Below, in pieces: positions 23,264 through 32,460 of a DNA stretch of 64,000 nt. Numbering within the stretch: position 1 is the stretch's first letter; each line of letters opens with the position of its first letter. The DNA is taken from assembly GCF_027596085.1 (NCBI RefSeq), contig NC_072462.1:22687112-22751111 (forward strand), given 5' to 3'. The notes under the pieces were generated by a model that saw nothing but the letters and a program-made list of their open reading frames with translations, did no database searches and had not been told where the DNA came from. This stretch comes from Anoplopoma fimbria (Eukaryota; Chordata; Actinopteri; Perciformes; Anoplopomatidae). Made by a program: the position numbers and the translations under genes.

Positions 23264-23434
23264 GGATGGAGATCTACCCCGCCACATCCCGACTCCTGGA
23301 GCTTGTCCCGGAGCCATTACTGGCCGGCGTGCTGGGCGGGGTCGGCTTCATGTGCTTGGCACTGGTCTTGCTGCTGGGGTCCGCCTGTGTCATCAGCCGC
23401 AAGAGGGACCAGCGTCGCAGAGAGAAGAAGCACG
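23264..23434 (+). CDS. igsf9a: igsf9a exon: juxtamembrane and transmembrane segment
   Basis: Acceptor tatcacag, donor gtaaaa, phase 1 at both ends. It encodes GMEIYPATSRLLELVPEP, then a helix running from LLAGVLGGVGFMCLALVLLL to GSACVI, and the basic stop-transfer segment SRKRDQRRREKKH. The helix with a glycine-rich start (AGVLGGVGF) resembles the IGSF9 membrane segment AGVVGGVCF. The basic cluster sets the type I topology, with the C-terminus in the cytoplasm. Confidence 0.95.
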
Positions 23435-24177
23435 GTAAAACGCCCCTCACTCTGGAGACTCAGCAGACACTCACTTTGATGAACTGCATCATGAATATCA
23501 TCATTTATTCAATAAAATATTGAAGGCACTTTCAATCCATTATATAAATCATACCCCACTGCATGGATTCGGCGCTCCTCTTGTACCCCGCTCGTCCATT
23601 CAGTTGTAAAAGTTATTGATGTCATTTACATTACTTGCTAATTAGGGTAATTTCTCATTAGTGGCTGATAAATGTAAGTGTAATTAGCTTTTTGGACAAG
23701 CTTGGGTGCCTCTGGCCCTTTAATGGGCCCTTATTAGGGTTGATTATGTTTTTACTTCTTGGTCAGTGTGGTTCTATCCTAATGAGTCAGATATCATCTT
23801 GCCCCTCTCCCTCCCTTTCAGAGTCCCCCTCTGTCATCTATAAATGCTCCCCATCAATGTAAGTACCCCTTTATCATTTCATTAAAATGCCTCCCATTGA
23901 CCTTTCCCTCTGCTTCCTTTACAAACTAAATGTCGAGAAAGCCAGCACTTAAGTTATTTTCCATTCCAGATCTTCTTTTTCTTCCTCATCTATTGCTCAC
24001 GCTGCTGCTGCTGCTGTTTTAGTCTCTCTCTCTGTCTACATCCCTTCCGCCCCCTCTTTTACTCTCGCTCAATCTTATTTTCTCTGCCTCTATTTCTCTC
24101 CCTCTTACACCTCCGTTTTTTTTTTCAAACAATTTTCTTCTTTCACCCCTCCCTCCCCCTCTTTCTCTCGCTCACAG
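23435..24177 (+). other. igsf9a introns flanking the 37-base exon
   Basis: Two short introns (387 and 319 bases) around the exon at 23,822-23,858. The second has a (CTG)5 run near 24,000-24,016 and a pyrimidine-rich stretch (24,020-24,175) that forms the polypyrimidine tract of the large exon. Confidence 0.75.
23822..23858 (+). CDS. igsf9a: igsf9a 37-base exon: start of cytoplasmic tail
   Basis: A 37-base exon flanked by ccctttcag and a consensus gtaagt donor; phase 1 in, phase 2 out. It encodes ESPSVIYKCSPS and two bases of Ile. IGSF9 has a similar short segment after the basic cluster (PPL-FSP-type). It was recognised because it is the only short segment in this gap that links the membrane exon to the large tail exon in frame. 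Its length is not a multiple of three, so skipping it would shift the frame. Confidence 0.85.
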
Positions 24178-26451
24178 AAAGACTTCAGGCACTGGCAGTC
24201 CAGACAGTGTGTTGAAGACGAGCCTACTCCCAGCCAGCATCCTCTATCCCACCACTTCCTCTACCACCACCACCTCCTCCTCACAGACAGACTGTTCCTC
24301 CTTTAGCGCAGACAGTCATCATCGGCGGAAGCAACTATCAGCGACCATCTACGGCAGAGGCCGCCTTGCGAGGACAACTTCTTCTCCGATTCCTCCCCCA
24401 ATCGAGTTGATCGACAGAGGCCCGGACGGGCGCTTCGCACTCCCGTACGATGATGACTTGGCGAGTGTTCAAATCCAGGAGAGCAGAAGGTACTACCAAG
24501 CTCAAGTCCGAAGGTCTGTGTCGCTGCACTCGGAGAGGGAAGACAGGAAGCAGCCAGCGTTTGTGCTCTCTGTTGATCTCCCACCTTGCAAACCAGCAGA
24601 GGCTGATTCCACAAAGCAAAGTCGTAGCATGGTCCAAGGTTTGTCCCATCATGGCCCTTACATCTTGGATGAGAAGTCGAGCTACGATGTCTATCCTGAC
24701 GACAGCAGCCTGGGCTCAAACAGTAGTTTGGCAACCATTCCTCAACAAGACAGAAGAATAACTCCCACATTTCCAGTGCTCCCACACATACGGTCAGGCC
24801 TTGGTCAGCCGTCCACGACCGCCAGCTCTCTGGTTCTCCAGATGGAGCATGAGCGGGAGAGAGGAAACCTGAGTCACTGCCTGAAGCTGGCCCGGGAGAG
24901 GGAGGAGCTGGAGAGGGAGCTCCAGAGGTACACCCTGGAGAGGGGCTCCGTTAGAGAAATGATGAGGGAGCATTCAGACCTGGAGAGTGATGAGGCTGCT
25001 GGTAACGAGCTTGTGTGGGAATATAAAAGTAGCACGTTGCCCCACAGATACCCCCAGGGCAGCAAGGAGAGCTTTGGTCTGTCACAAAGGAGAGTCTGTC
25101 ACACTCTGATCCCTGCCCGGACCTGCTTCAGTGCGTCTTCACCGGCGAGTTCCTCATGTTTTAAGTCCGGTGACCTTCAACCTGCTCCATCCTTTGACAA
25201 ACAGAACCCCCTCCTATTTGAGGAAGTAGGCAACTTCTCCAAAGGCAGATTAACTCTCCCACATCCCTCCTCAAAGCACCAGAGACATGAAAGGGTAGAG
25301 GCAGCACCAGAGGGCTATGATAATTCATCACAATCCACAGTCTTAGTAATGCAAACGAATGATTTATGCTCTGGGGCACAGAGACAGAACAATCTTAGTC
25401 ATGGCAGCCTTTCAACGTTGCCTTTCCATAGCAGTAAATACGCCCAGAGATCTAATTGGGCTGCCAATGGAGTGCCAGACTCCGCAAAAGCAGAGGTGGC
25501 ATTCCCCGAGCTCACTGATAAAGACGTGTGTGTTGAGATGAGTGTGGATGAGCCAGAGTTGGAGGAGTGTGTGACGCGGCCTGCGAAGCCCATGCTCCAC
25601 CACAGAATCGCCTCGCATGTGCAACATGGGCGCTCGCTGACTTGCAGAGGTCACCGTGGGGATTGGTCCAGGAGCAAGAGCTTTCACTGTTGCAGTCCTG
25701 CTTCTGTGGACGATTTTGTCAGGGTCCCACCTCCTCCGCAAGCTCCAGGACCAGAACCCTGGAGAGTTGGGACCCATGGCTCTAAACTCTGGGACTCTAA
25801 GCAGCGAAGTCAGAGCCTTGACTCACGGAGACGGAAAGAGAGCAGTTTCCTGCCTCCTGATGCGTGGATAGACTCTCTCAGCCAAGAAAACTGCTCAGTT
25901 GCGTCTTCCCGTCGTCCACACACTCTGTTCTGCGAACCCCAGAGCCCTCCGACCAGGAAGATCTCCAAATCTCCTGCAAATTCTCCTTCTGCTACCCAAG
26001 CTGCCTCCCGGTCACCTCCTGCTGTGGATGCTTTATCTCTAAGGAGCAGACCAGAGAGGCCCATACCAAATGCTGACGTGCCTTGCCACTTCGAGCCAAG
26101 AGGAGAGGCGTCCATCCTTCCGAATGCCGCCAAATGGCCAGTAGACTACCGGGAGGCCATGAAAGAGGCAGGAGGTTCCTTGGAGGCCATGCGGGAAGCT
26201 TCCAGATGCATAGCCCCCGATGATTATTACCAAAAGGCACTAGAGGTGGAGGCGGAGGGCTACGAGGTGCCAATGTCTGGGAGCAGCTACAGCAGTTACG
26301 CCAGCAGCGGGCGAGGCAGCATGGAGCCCGCCAACAGACGCCTGTCCCTGTGTCACCTCTCCCCAACCCTCACCAGCTCACCTGAGACCATAGAGGAGGG
26401 CCAGGGGAGCACAGAGGACAAGCACAATCACCAAATGGAACCAAGCCAAAG
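24178..26451 (+). CDS. igsf9a: igsf9a large cytoplasmic-tail exon
   Basis: A 2,274-base exon, acceptor cgctcacag after a long pyrimidine tract, donor gtattg. It encodes about 758 tail residues. Near the start is KTSGTGSPDSVLKTSLLP, then PIELIDRGPDGRF, the motif shared by turtle proteins. A charged, probably helical stretch (bases about 24,842-25,030) has Arg/Glu-rich REREELERELQRYTLERGSV. Then follow Ser/Pro-rich segments with RVPPPPQAPGPEPWR (possible SH3 ligand) and GSSYSSYASSGRGSMEP, matching the SSGRGS segment of IGSF9. No enzyme or globular domain is seen; it looks like a disordered scaffold tail. Reading through the donor adds only a Tyr before a stop at 26,456-26,458, so intron retention would end the protein there. 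Several long antisense frames inside it are composition artefacts. Confidence 0.95.
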
Positions 26452-27304
26452 GTATTGAAGACATAATGAATTAGGGGAATTATGCTTTATTGAAGAAAAT
26501 GTGAGGGTTAACATTTGTAGTGCTGGAGGATCCTATTTGGTCATTATAAAGCTTTCAAGGTGAGCGTAATATACACTATATACTAATATAATTTATAGAC
26601 AGAAATGCAGAAAGTTCAGTATGTTTTCAGGTTCTGCTTATCTTTCACATACCCAGTTAATTTCACCGCGTTTCTAAGCCAGTTTCCTAACAGACTAATT
26701 ATTTGCTTTATTTTTTTACGGCTCATAATTAAGTGTGTCAAGTTTGAAGCAAAGGTTGAAAAAATAATATAAAAGCAATTACTGTATCCTAATGGCTCAA
26801 AAGGCATGGATGAATTGAGAAAAGCATCACATTTTTCAATATTCTGAGACCTACAGAGATTTCTTCAGTGTCTTTGTCTTGTGAAACATTTTATCCCATT
26901 TGTGTTAATGAACACACCTTTGATTAAAAATCTGCACTTATATTCATTTATGACCTTGATGTATAATTTTTTGCGAGTTCTTTGCCATCGGTATGCATTA
27001 ATAGGTGCATATAATAATAATAATCAATCCTTTATTAGTCCCACAATGGGGAAATTATTTCTCTGCATTTAACCCATCCCGGAGGAGCAGTGGGCTGCAA
27101 TGAAGCGCCCGGGGAGCAACTTGGGGTTAGGTGTCTCGCTCAAGGACACCTCGGCATGTTGCCGGTAGAGGGGTTTGAACCACCAACCTTGTGGTTACGG
27201 GACAAGCGCTCTACCTCATGTGCCACAGCCGCCCCTGCATATATGCCTGCATTGAACACCTGAAGTGTGTTGGTATACTAAGTGATGTTCTGTGACCTTT
27301 CCAG
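26452..27304 (+). other. igsf9a intron after the large exon
   Basis: An 853-base intron. Its right part contains the SINE at 27,014-27,235, ending 69 bases before the next exon. The remainder is AT-rich with nothing specific. Confidence 0.75.
27014..27235 (-). mobile_element. tRNA-derived SINE, copy 1
   Basis: Read on the minus strand, the head starts GGCGGCTGTGGCACATGAGG (A-box-like) and includes GTAGAGCGCTTGTCCCGTAA and the B-box-like GGTTCAAACCC. The body has a GAGACACCTAACCCC segment and the tail ends AATAAAGGATTGATTATTAT. Direct repeats TGCATATA at 27,006-27,013 and 27,236-27,243 are an 8-base target duplication, showing retroposition. It is a tRNA-like internal promoter unit, not a functional tRNA gene. 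The family name was not assigned. Confidence 0.88.
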
Positions 27305-27378
27305 GAGAAAGGCCTCAGTTGATGAGAATTATGAGTGGGATGCTGTTGATTTCTGCTCACTGCCGGGAGACCATAACG
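27305..27378 (+). CDS. igsf9a: igsf9a 74-base exon: conserved SVDENYEWD motif
   Basis: Acceptor cctttccag, donor gtgagt; phase 2 in, phase 1 out. With the bases carried over from the large exon it reads SQRRKASVDENYEWDAVD and then FCSLPGDHN. RR--SVDENYEWD is nearly invariant with the IGSF9 tail. The Ser in RKAS sits in a basophilic-kinase context (inference). Its length is not a multiple of three; direct joining of the large exon to the last exon would change the C-terminus. Confidence 0.93.
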
Positions 27379-28944
27379 GTGAGTGTTTTTCTTTCCTTGT
27401 TGACAAAAAGCAGTTTGTGTTTCGGTACATTGTCTGTTTTTAGAATCGAGGTGTTGAGGTGAAAAAAAAAAAGACACACTGGGTGATTGTTGTGAAGTTA
27501 ATCCTTGACACATCCCAATGGCATCTTTACCATTTAACCTGCAGGGATGCCATGCTTCCTAGTGGATGAGAACATGAGCGTGGAAAACGTCTCATGTGAC
27601 GTTATCTGTTGATAAGATTAAGAAATTGGACAGCTGTGAAGCGGGGTTTTTGGTATATAACTGCGATCATGCTTGTTTTGGGCTCACCATGCCTTCCCTC
27701 CAAAAAGAGAAGTAAAACCAAATCAGACCTGAGGCGTAAAATGACCCCTGCTCCTATTTACGATACTTCGATCGCCCTTACTCAGACCAGAACCCCCCAA
27801 ATCGCCCCTGTCTCAATTGGCTCTTTCACCCCCCCTTGCTCGGAATAGGCTACCTTCGAACTCGATTTTTATTATGATATCAACTACACACCTGTAAAGT
27901 CTGGTGACTGCATCTTGCACGCTTTGGCCACTATTGTTTTGACAAAATATCCAAATACAGAAAAATACACACCTGGTAAAGTACTCAAAACTGCCCCTGG
28001 GTGGTTCCTGCTACAGTAGGTGTCTCCTGGACAACATTTTTTCATGATGACTCACACACACAGACTCACAAGGTGCAAATAACACCAGCATTGCTGTGGT
28101 GGCGGGTACACATGATTTTATGGAAAGAAAAAGCCTCTGATAGGCTTCCGGATTTGCCCATTGTGAACAGGGCAAGGATTAAAGGTCAGTCTCAAGCTCT
28201 GGTATCAGCGTTTAATGGGTTCTCGGTTCGAACCCACAGGACGTCTTGGGCCCTTCCGTGTGGAGTTTGCGTACTGTTACCTCACATATTTTCTCCGGCC
28301 CCTCCATCTTCCTCCCACAGTCTAAAGACATGCCTCTTCAGTGAATTGATGTAGCTAAAAATGGCCCATATGTGTGAGTGTGAATGGTGGTTGTCTCAAT
28401 GTGTCATCACTGTGATTGACTGGTGGGCAGTATGTCCCCCATCTTGTATTAATGATTTTAGTGGAACCCAGTGCTTTCACATTATACAATAAGAAATACT
28501 ATTTTTAATAAATGTACACTTTTTGATCACTGATATAGATGACCGTATACTGTATAGATATTCTGTATTCACTATTAATTTTGGTATGATTAATTGTAGT
28601 ATAGTGTTTCCTACTGGCTCAAATTTGTTGTTGCTGTAGACTTAATGTGGCGTGTAGTAGCAGCGTGGCATGCATAGTAAGAAGCAACATATAACAGGCC
28701 TTGACAACACTTAGAATTTTTAATCTGACCCAGGTGACATTTGTTACTGTGTTTAAAGAACAAATTAAGAGAAAACGTTGTTGGACATGTTTTGCACTCG
28801 GAAGCCAGTATTAAATATTCAACCCTATGATTGTTTCATATCTGAGTTCAGGTTCTAGGGCACGAAGCCCACAGGCTGTAGACATTTATAATGACATCTT
28901 GGGTAAAACATCACAAGATAATTTCAGTTTCTTTTCACCCACAG
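27379..28944 (+). other. igsf9a last intron
   Basis: A 1.57 kb intron. It contains an old SINE/LINE-related fragment (28,205-28,445). I see no further exon with a good acceptor, donor and matching phase, but a short one could be missed. Confidence 0.65.
28205..28445 (+). repeat. SINE/LINE-related dispersed repeat fragment
   Basis: Contains ggttcgaacccac, ccgtgtggagtttgcgtact, tcttcctcccacagtctaaa, gacatgcc and tgtgagtgtgaatggtggtt. This is a sequence order familiar from many fish genomes (memory). It is diverged and lacks clear ends. Confidence 0.55.
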
Positions 28945-29108
28945 ACCTGCCTCCTTCGCTGATTCCACTGAAGTCCGCTCCGTGCTGCAGCCTCCCCAGA
29001 ATGCAGTGCTCCACTAAGGCACAGAAACATAGCGCTCAGCTCTCTCTGCTCCTGGGGCATCAAAGCAGCTGCTCTGCTGAGCCAGAACCAGACACCGTGC
29101 TGTTCTGA
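28945..29108 (+). CDS. igsf9a: igsf9a last coding exon and stop
   Basis: Acceptor tcacccacag; completes an Asp codon in phase 1. It reads DLPPSLIPLKSAPCCSLPRM, QCSTKAQKHSAQLSLLLGHQ and SSCSAEPEPDTVLF, with TGA at 29,106-29,108. It is assigned by phase, acceptor quality and position rather than strong similarity, since this part of the family is poorly conserved. The V-L-F ending fits a class II PDZ ligand, whereas mammalian IGSF9 ends in a class I type sequence. A different distal exon is possible. Confidence 0.75.
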
Positions 29109-29700
29109 CAGCGCCAGCCCTCGCCTCATCTCACCTGATGTGTCCTTTCACTTATTGACTGGCATCACAAGGCGACAAAAAGTCCACGTGGCAGAAAGTG
29201 AGCTTTTTTGTCTGTCCCAATCTAATTCCCCTTTTTCAAACCAAGAAAAGAGGACAAAATGGCCTTTAAGGGGAGTCCTCTGCTCGGTCTCTTTGATAGA
29301 CTTTACTTGGAAAATAATGGTTTTCAACAATACTGGTCTGGGTGAAAGTGATGGAGACGCAAAATCACCTTTACCCTTATGCAGAGCTTTAAAAGTTTGC
29401 TTTGTGACCCATCTGCCATCACGCTCTTGGCATTTTCTTTTGAGAAAAAGAGTCTGCCAATCTGCCGATATCAAAGCTTTTCACTGCGCTGGTGGCTTCA
29501 CCACGTTCTATGTGTGTGGTTTGATACGCATTCATCATCCAGAGATGACTCAGTGGCCACACAAGGGAAAAAACGATCTCAGTCATCATCAAGTGACTAG
29601 TTTTGGGCTGGGGATGATTAAGTTTATAGATATCATCAATCACCTTTGAGTTCAACAAGAGCTGTTGATGAAATGGCAATAAATAAGGAAGATAAATAGA
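29109..29700 (+). other. igsf9a: igsf9a 3' untranslated region with candidate poly(A) signal
   Basis: The sequence after the TGA has no splice context and reaches a canonical AATAAA at 29,678-29,683, the first clear one downstream. A 169-codon frame at 29,140-29,649 lies wholly inside this stretch and resembles nothing known, so it is treated as untranslated. The exact cleavage site is not defined, and a longer 3' end is possible. Confidence 0.55.
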
Positions 29701-32334
29701 ATATAAAAACGCTACTTTGCAAGGCAGTTCATATTTTGCTTTAGTGTAAAACTGTTTCTAAAGTGTAGTTCTCCAAGAGAGATCATTAACTGCTTTTTTT
29801 GCCCTTGAAATACTGTAAAAAAAATATTTTCAGTATCTAACAATCTACTCGCTGTGGCTAAAAGCCTTAGTTTCCTTCAAGAACTCTAATTATGCTTGGT
29901 AATTAAAGAGGGTCAAGTCGACTTGTAGGGTTTGCCAGTTTATTTGTTATGGACACAAATGGAAATTAGCTTTTGGTTTTTGGTTTGACTTTAATTTACC
30001 AAGGATCAATTCTCTCAATGACTCCCTGCAGCACCTGCTGTACACTCGCACAGTTGTTAACACTGGCTCTCTGGAGCCAACAGGGGATGCTGCTAAGTGT
30101 CCCCAATTAAGTCATTAAATACCTTGTTTGAGGGCGGGTCAACAGCAGGTACTGCTAGGGCTACTGCATAGTTATACCCTCATATTAAAAAATGCTGATG
30201 TGGTAATCAAGAGATAAATTGTAATCATGAACACAATTTGATTTGAGTGCACATCAGCATTTATAACAGCCAAGTTTCAGAACCAAATTAATTAATTTTA
30301 GTAGAAACCATATGTTTAGTGGAGTCACTCCGACATATCTGACTTGCTGGTTGATAATCTGGAAGAGCCCGAAAACAGTGTTGCCAACTCTTTTCAATGG
30401 AAAGAAGCCTGATCGAAAAAGTGTCCATATGTTGATGCATGGCGTCATGCGCTGATGTGCATATTGGGGACTTTATTACTGAAGATTTTTAAAAAAGAAA
30501 GGCAAATGAAGAAGCCAAGCTCAACTTAACTGACTCTAACTAGCATTACATGTGCTGTTATTATTCTTCAAGTTGCTATCAACTCATCAATAGGAACCTA
30601 AATCTGCCTAGAATTTCAAAATAAAAACCTGACTGTCTTCAAGGGTGGGAAGCACCCTTTAATTGCCACGACACTTTCTGGTGACACTGGGCACTCACAT
30701 GTGCAAATAGTTTTGTCTTTTGTCATATAGTATATTGTTTTTGGAAATTGGACGCACTAAAACTGTTGATCTCGCCAAGCCTGACTTCCTTATGTAGATT
30801 AAGATTGTTCCTGTTAGTTCTGGGGGATTCAACCAGAGATTGTCCTGCCCCCAGCGCCCCTAAACCTGCTGAGAGAAACATGCTTATGCTTCATGCTCTC
30901 TTTTCTTCACGAACAATGGAAGAAAAAGGAAAATTGGGTTCGGCTCGCTGCTTTAGCTCAAGGCCTTCACATTAGTCAACCAAATAATTAACTCAGAGCT
31001 CCACGGCCTACCAGAGCATTGTGGGGTATCCATCCTATAATTGAAATTCACTCTTAGAGGCTACATTTACTGCAAATCAATGTTTCACTTCTTTAGGACA
31101 TTTTCATTTTCTTCTGTACACATATTGTACCTCAGGACCGTAAATGATCAAACCCCATGCGCTGCTTCGGGGATTTGCAGTCAGCACTACTTTTTTTCTG
31201 CTTACGTTTTTTAAAATTTAATCTAAATATTGTGCTTCCAAGACATCAAATAAGAAAAAGTATGTGATTTTCTTCCACATATTCTCGATATAAGAAATAA
31301 TACTGCCCATTTTTGACTTTCAGGCCCAAAACCTGAATAGTGAAAACATGGGGAACTACTGCATGACTTTTATTTTTTAATGATCTGAAGGAGTGGACCG
31401 TGAAACGTTCTAGAAGAAAATGTATGCACAACACACGTCTGGCTGTATAGTTATGTGGATAAACCGTACTCCAGAATACTACAGCACAACAGAAGCAAAC
31501 ATCACAACAGACTCCTTTTCAAACACCAGCGAGGGCTCATAAACCATGTTTGTTATACTGCTTCCTTTTTCAGTTATTGTGTGTACTCAGGGGGATTAGC
31601 TTTGAGGCAAGCACTCTTTTATTATGGCCATTAAGCAGCTGATGAAATATTTGCAAATGCCAGGACGTGACTCTCGTAGCTTGAAACCTCTCATGAAAAT
31701 AAATGTCTTATACAAATTGAAGAATGAAACCATATGGCGCTCATGTTAGCTTGGTCAATTCTAAACTTGGCATAATTAGTGAGTAAACTGAGTTTTTTAA
31801 ATGAGTGAACGTCAACATACAGAAAAACCCAGTCCCCAGTCTGGATTCTCTGTTTTTAAATAAAATATATAATTATTGCATTTTTCAAAAATACTCAGAC
31901 GGCAGAAAATGCAGATTTGTTTTAACAGTAGCACACCAGCTTTTTCATTCAGATTCTAATCTCTCCCAACACATCCAAAAGTTGTCTTATCTGCAGCAAG
32001 AAGAGGAAGTTAGCTCAAGTGAAATGGAAAATAGGCTACTGATTATGAGCCAGAGTCCTCCTAAGCATGAAAGAAAAAAACAATTGTTAAAGAACCAAAA
32101 GTTTGAGCTGCAAATGGTATAATAGTAGTCCAAATCCTGACTGCATATTTGTATTATTTTAAGAAAATACATCAGATTTTCACACTTTTTTAAAAAGATT
32201 TTACATTGATTAACTGCCGTATATTAAACCCCTGAAAACTTCAAATCTGAAATAAATTTAGATGTTTATGACAAAAAAAGAAACATCAGAGACGGGCGAT
32301 GACCCACAAAGTGTCATCACATTCTGATTCAAAT

Positions 32335-32460
32335 TTGAATTAAACAGGCCCTATTATGCTATTTTCCGGGTGCATATTTTTTATCTCCAGTTACAGTTAC
32401 AACATGTTTACATGTGTTAATGCTCATAATCTGCCTTGTTTTTATAGGATGTAGTCATTT
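32335..32460. repeat. Possible old dispersed repeat fragment
   Basis: The phrase caggccctattatgctattt with acatgtttacatgtgttaat resembles a repeat common in percomorph fish (memory only). No second copy was found in the window. Confidence 0.35.

Larger units (their letters stand above)
199..29683 (+). other. igsf9a: igsf9a gene (IGSF9 / protein turtle homolog A), 3' part, 18 coding exons
   Basis: Type I membrane adhesion protein of the turtle/IGSF9 family. Relatives act at neuronal surfaces in dendrite outgrowth and synapse maturation (family knowledge). Eighteen exons with GT donors and AG acceptors join in one frame: 4,574 coding bases, 1,523 residues and a stop. Counting from the first complete codon at 201, Ig1 end is residues 1-48, Ig2 49-135, Ig3 136-231, Ig4 232-326, Ig5 327-415, FN3-1 416-516, FN3-2 517-617, membrane helix about 636-661, and cytoplasmic tail to 1523. 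Signatures closer to IGSF9 than IGSF9B include PPVIVVPP in Ig3, NGLLNPPTASA, PLTKDHQGAWECSA in Ig5, YPA before the helix with PEPLLAGVLGGV in it, and SVDENYEWD near the end. Start codon, signal peptide and half of Ig1 lie upstream of base 1. An extra small exon between 27,379 and 28,944 cannot be excluded. Family assignment is very secure; the a-paralog assignment is likely. Confidence 0.93.

Noticed and set aside
24303..26366. Several antisense open frames of 100-160 codons
   Set aside because: They mirror the codon bias of the large igsf9a tail exon and show no motif.
26453..26458. TAT-TGA directly after the large exon as the true protein end
   Set aside because: The conserved SVDENYEWD exon is in phase with a good acceptor and matches the family, so the donor at 26,452 is preferred; read-through remains possible as an isoform.
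27170..27235. Possible tRNA gene on the minus strand
   Set aside because: Promoter-like boxes are present but no cloverleaf is maintained; the target duplication and second copy show it is a SINE head.
29140..29649. A 169-codon plus-strand open frame
   Set aside because: It lies directly after the igsf9a stop and before the first poly(A) signal, has no recognisable domain, and overlaps other open frames; it is best read as 3' UTR.
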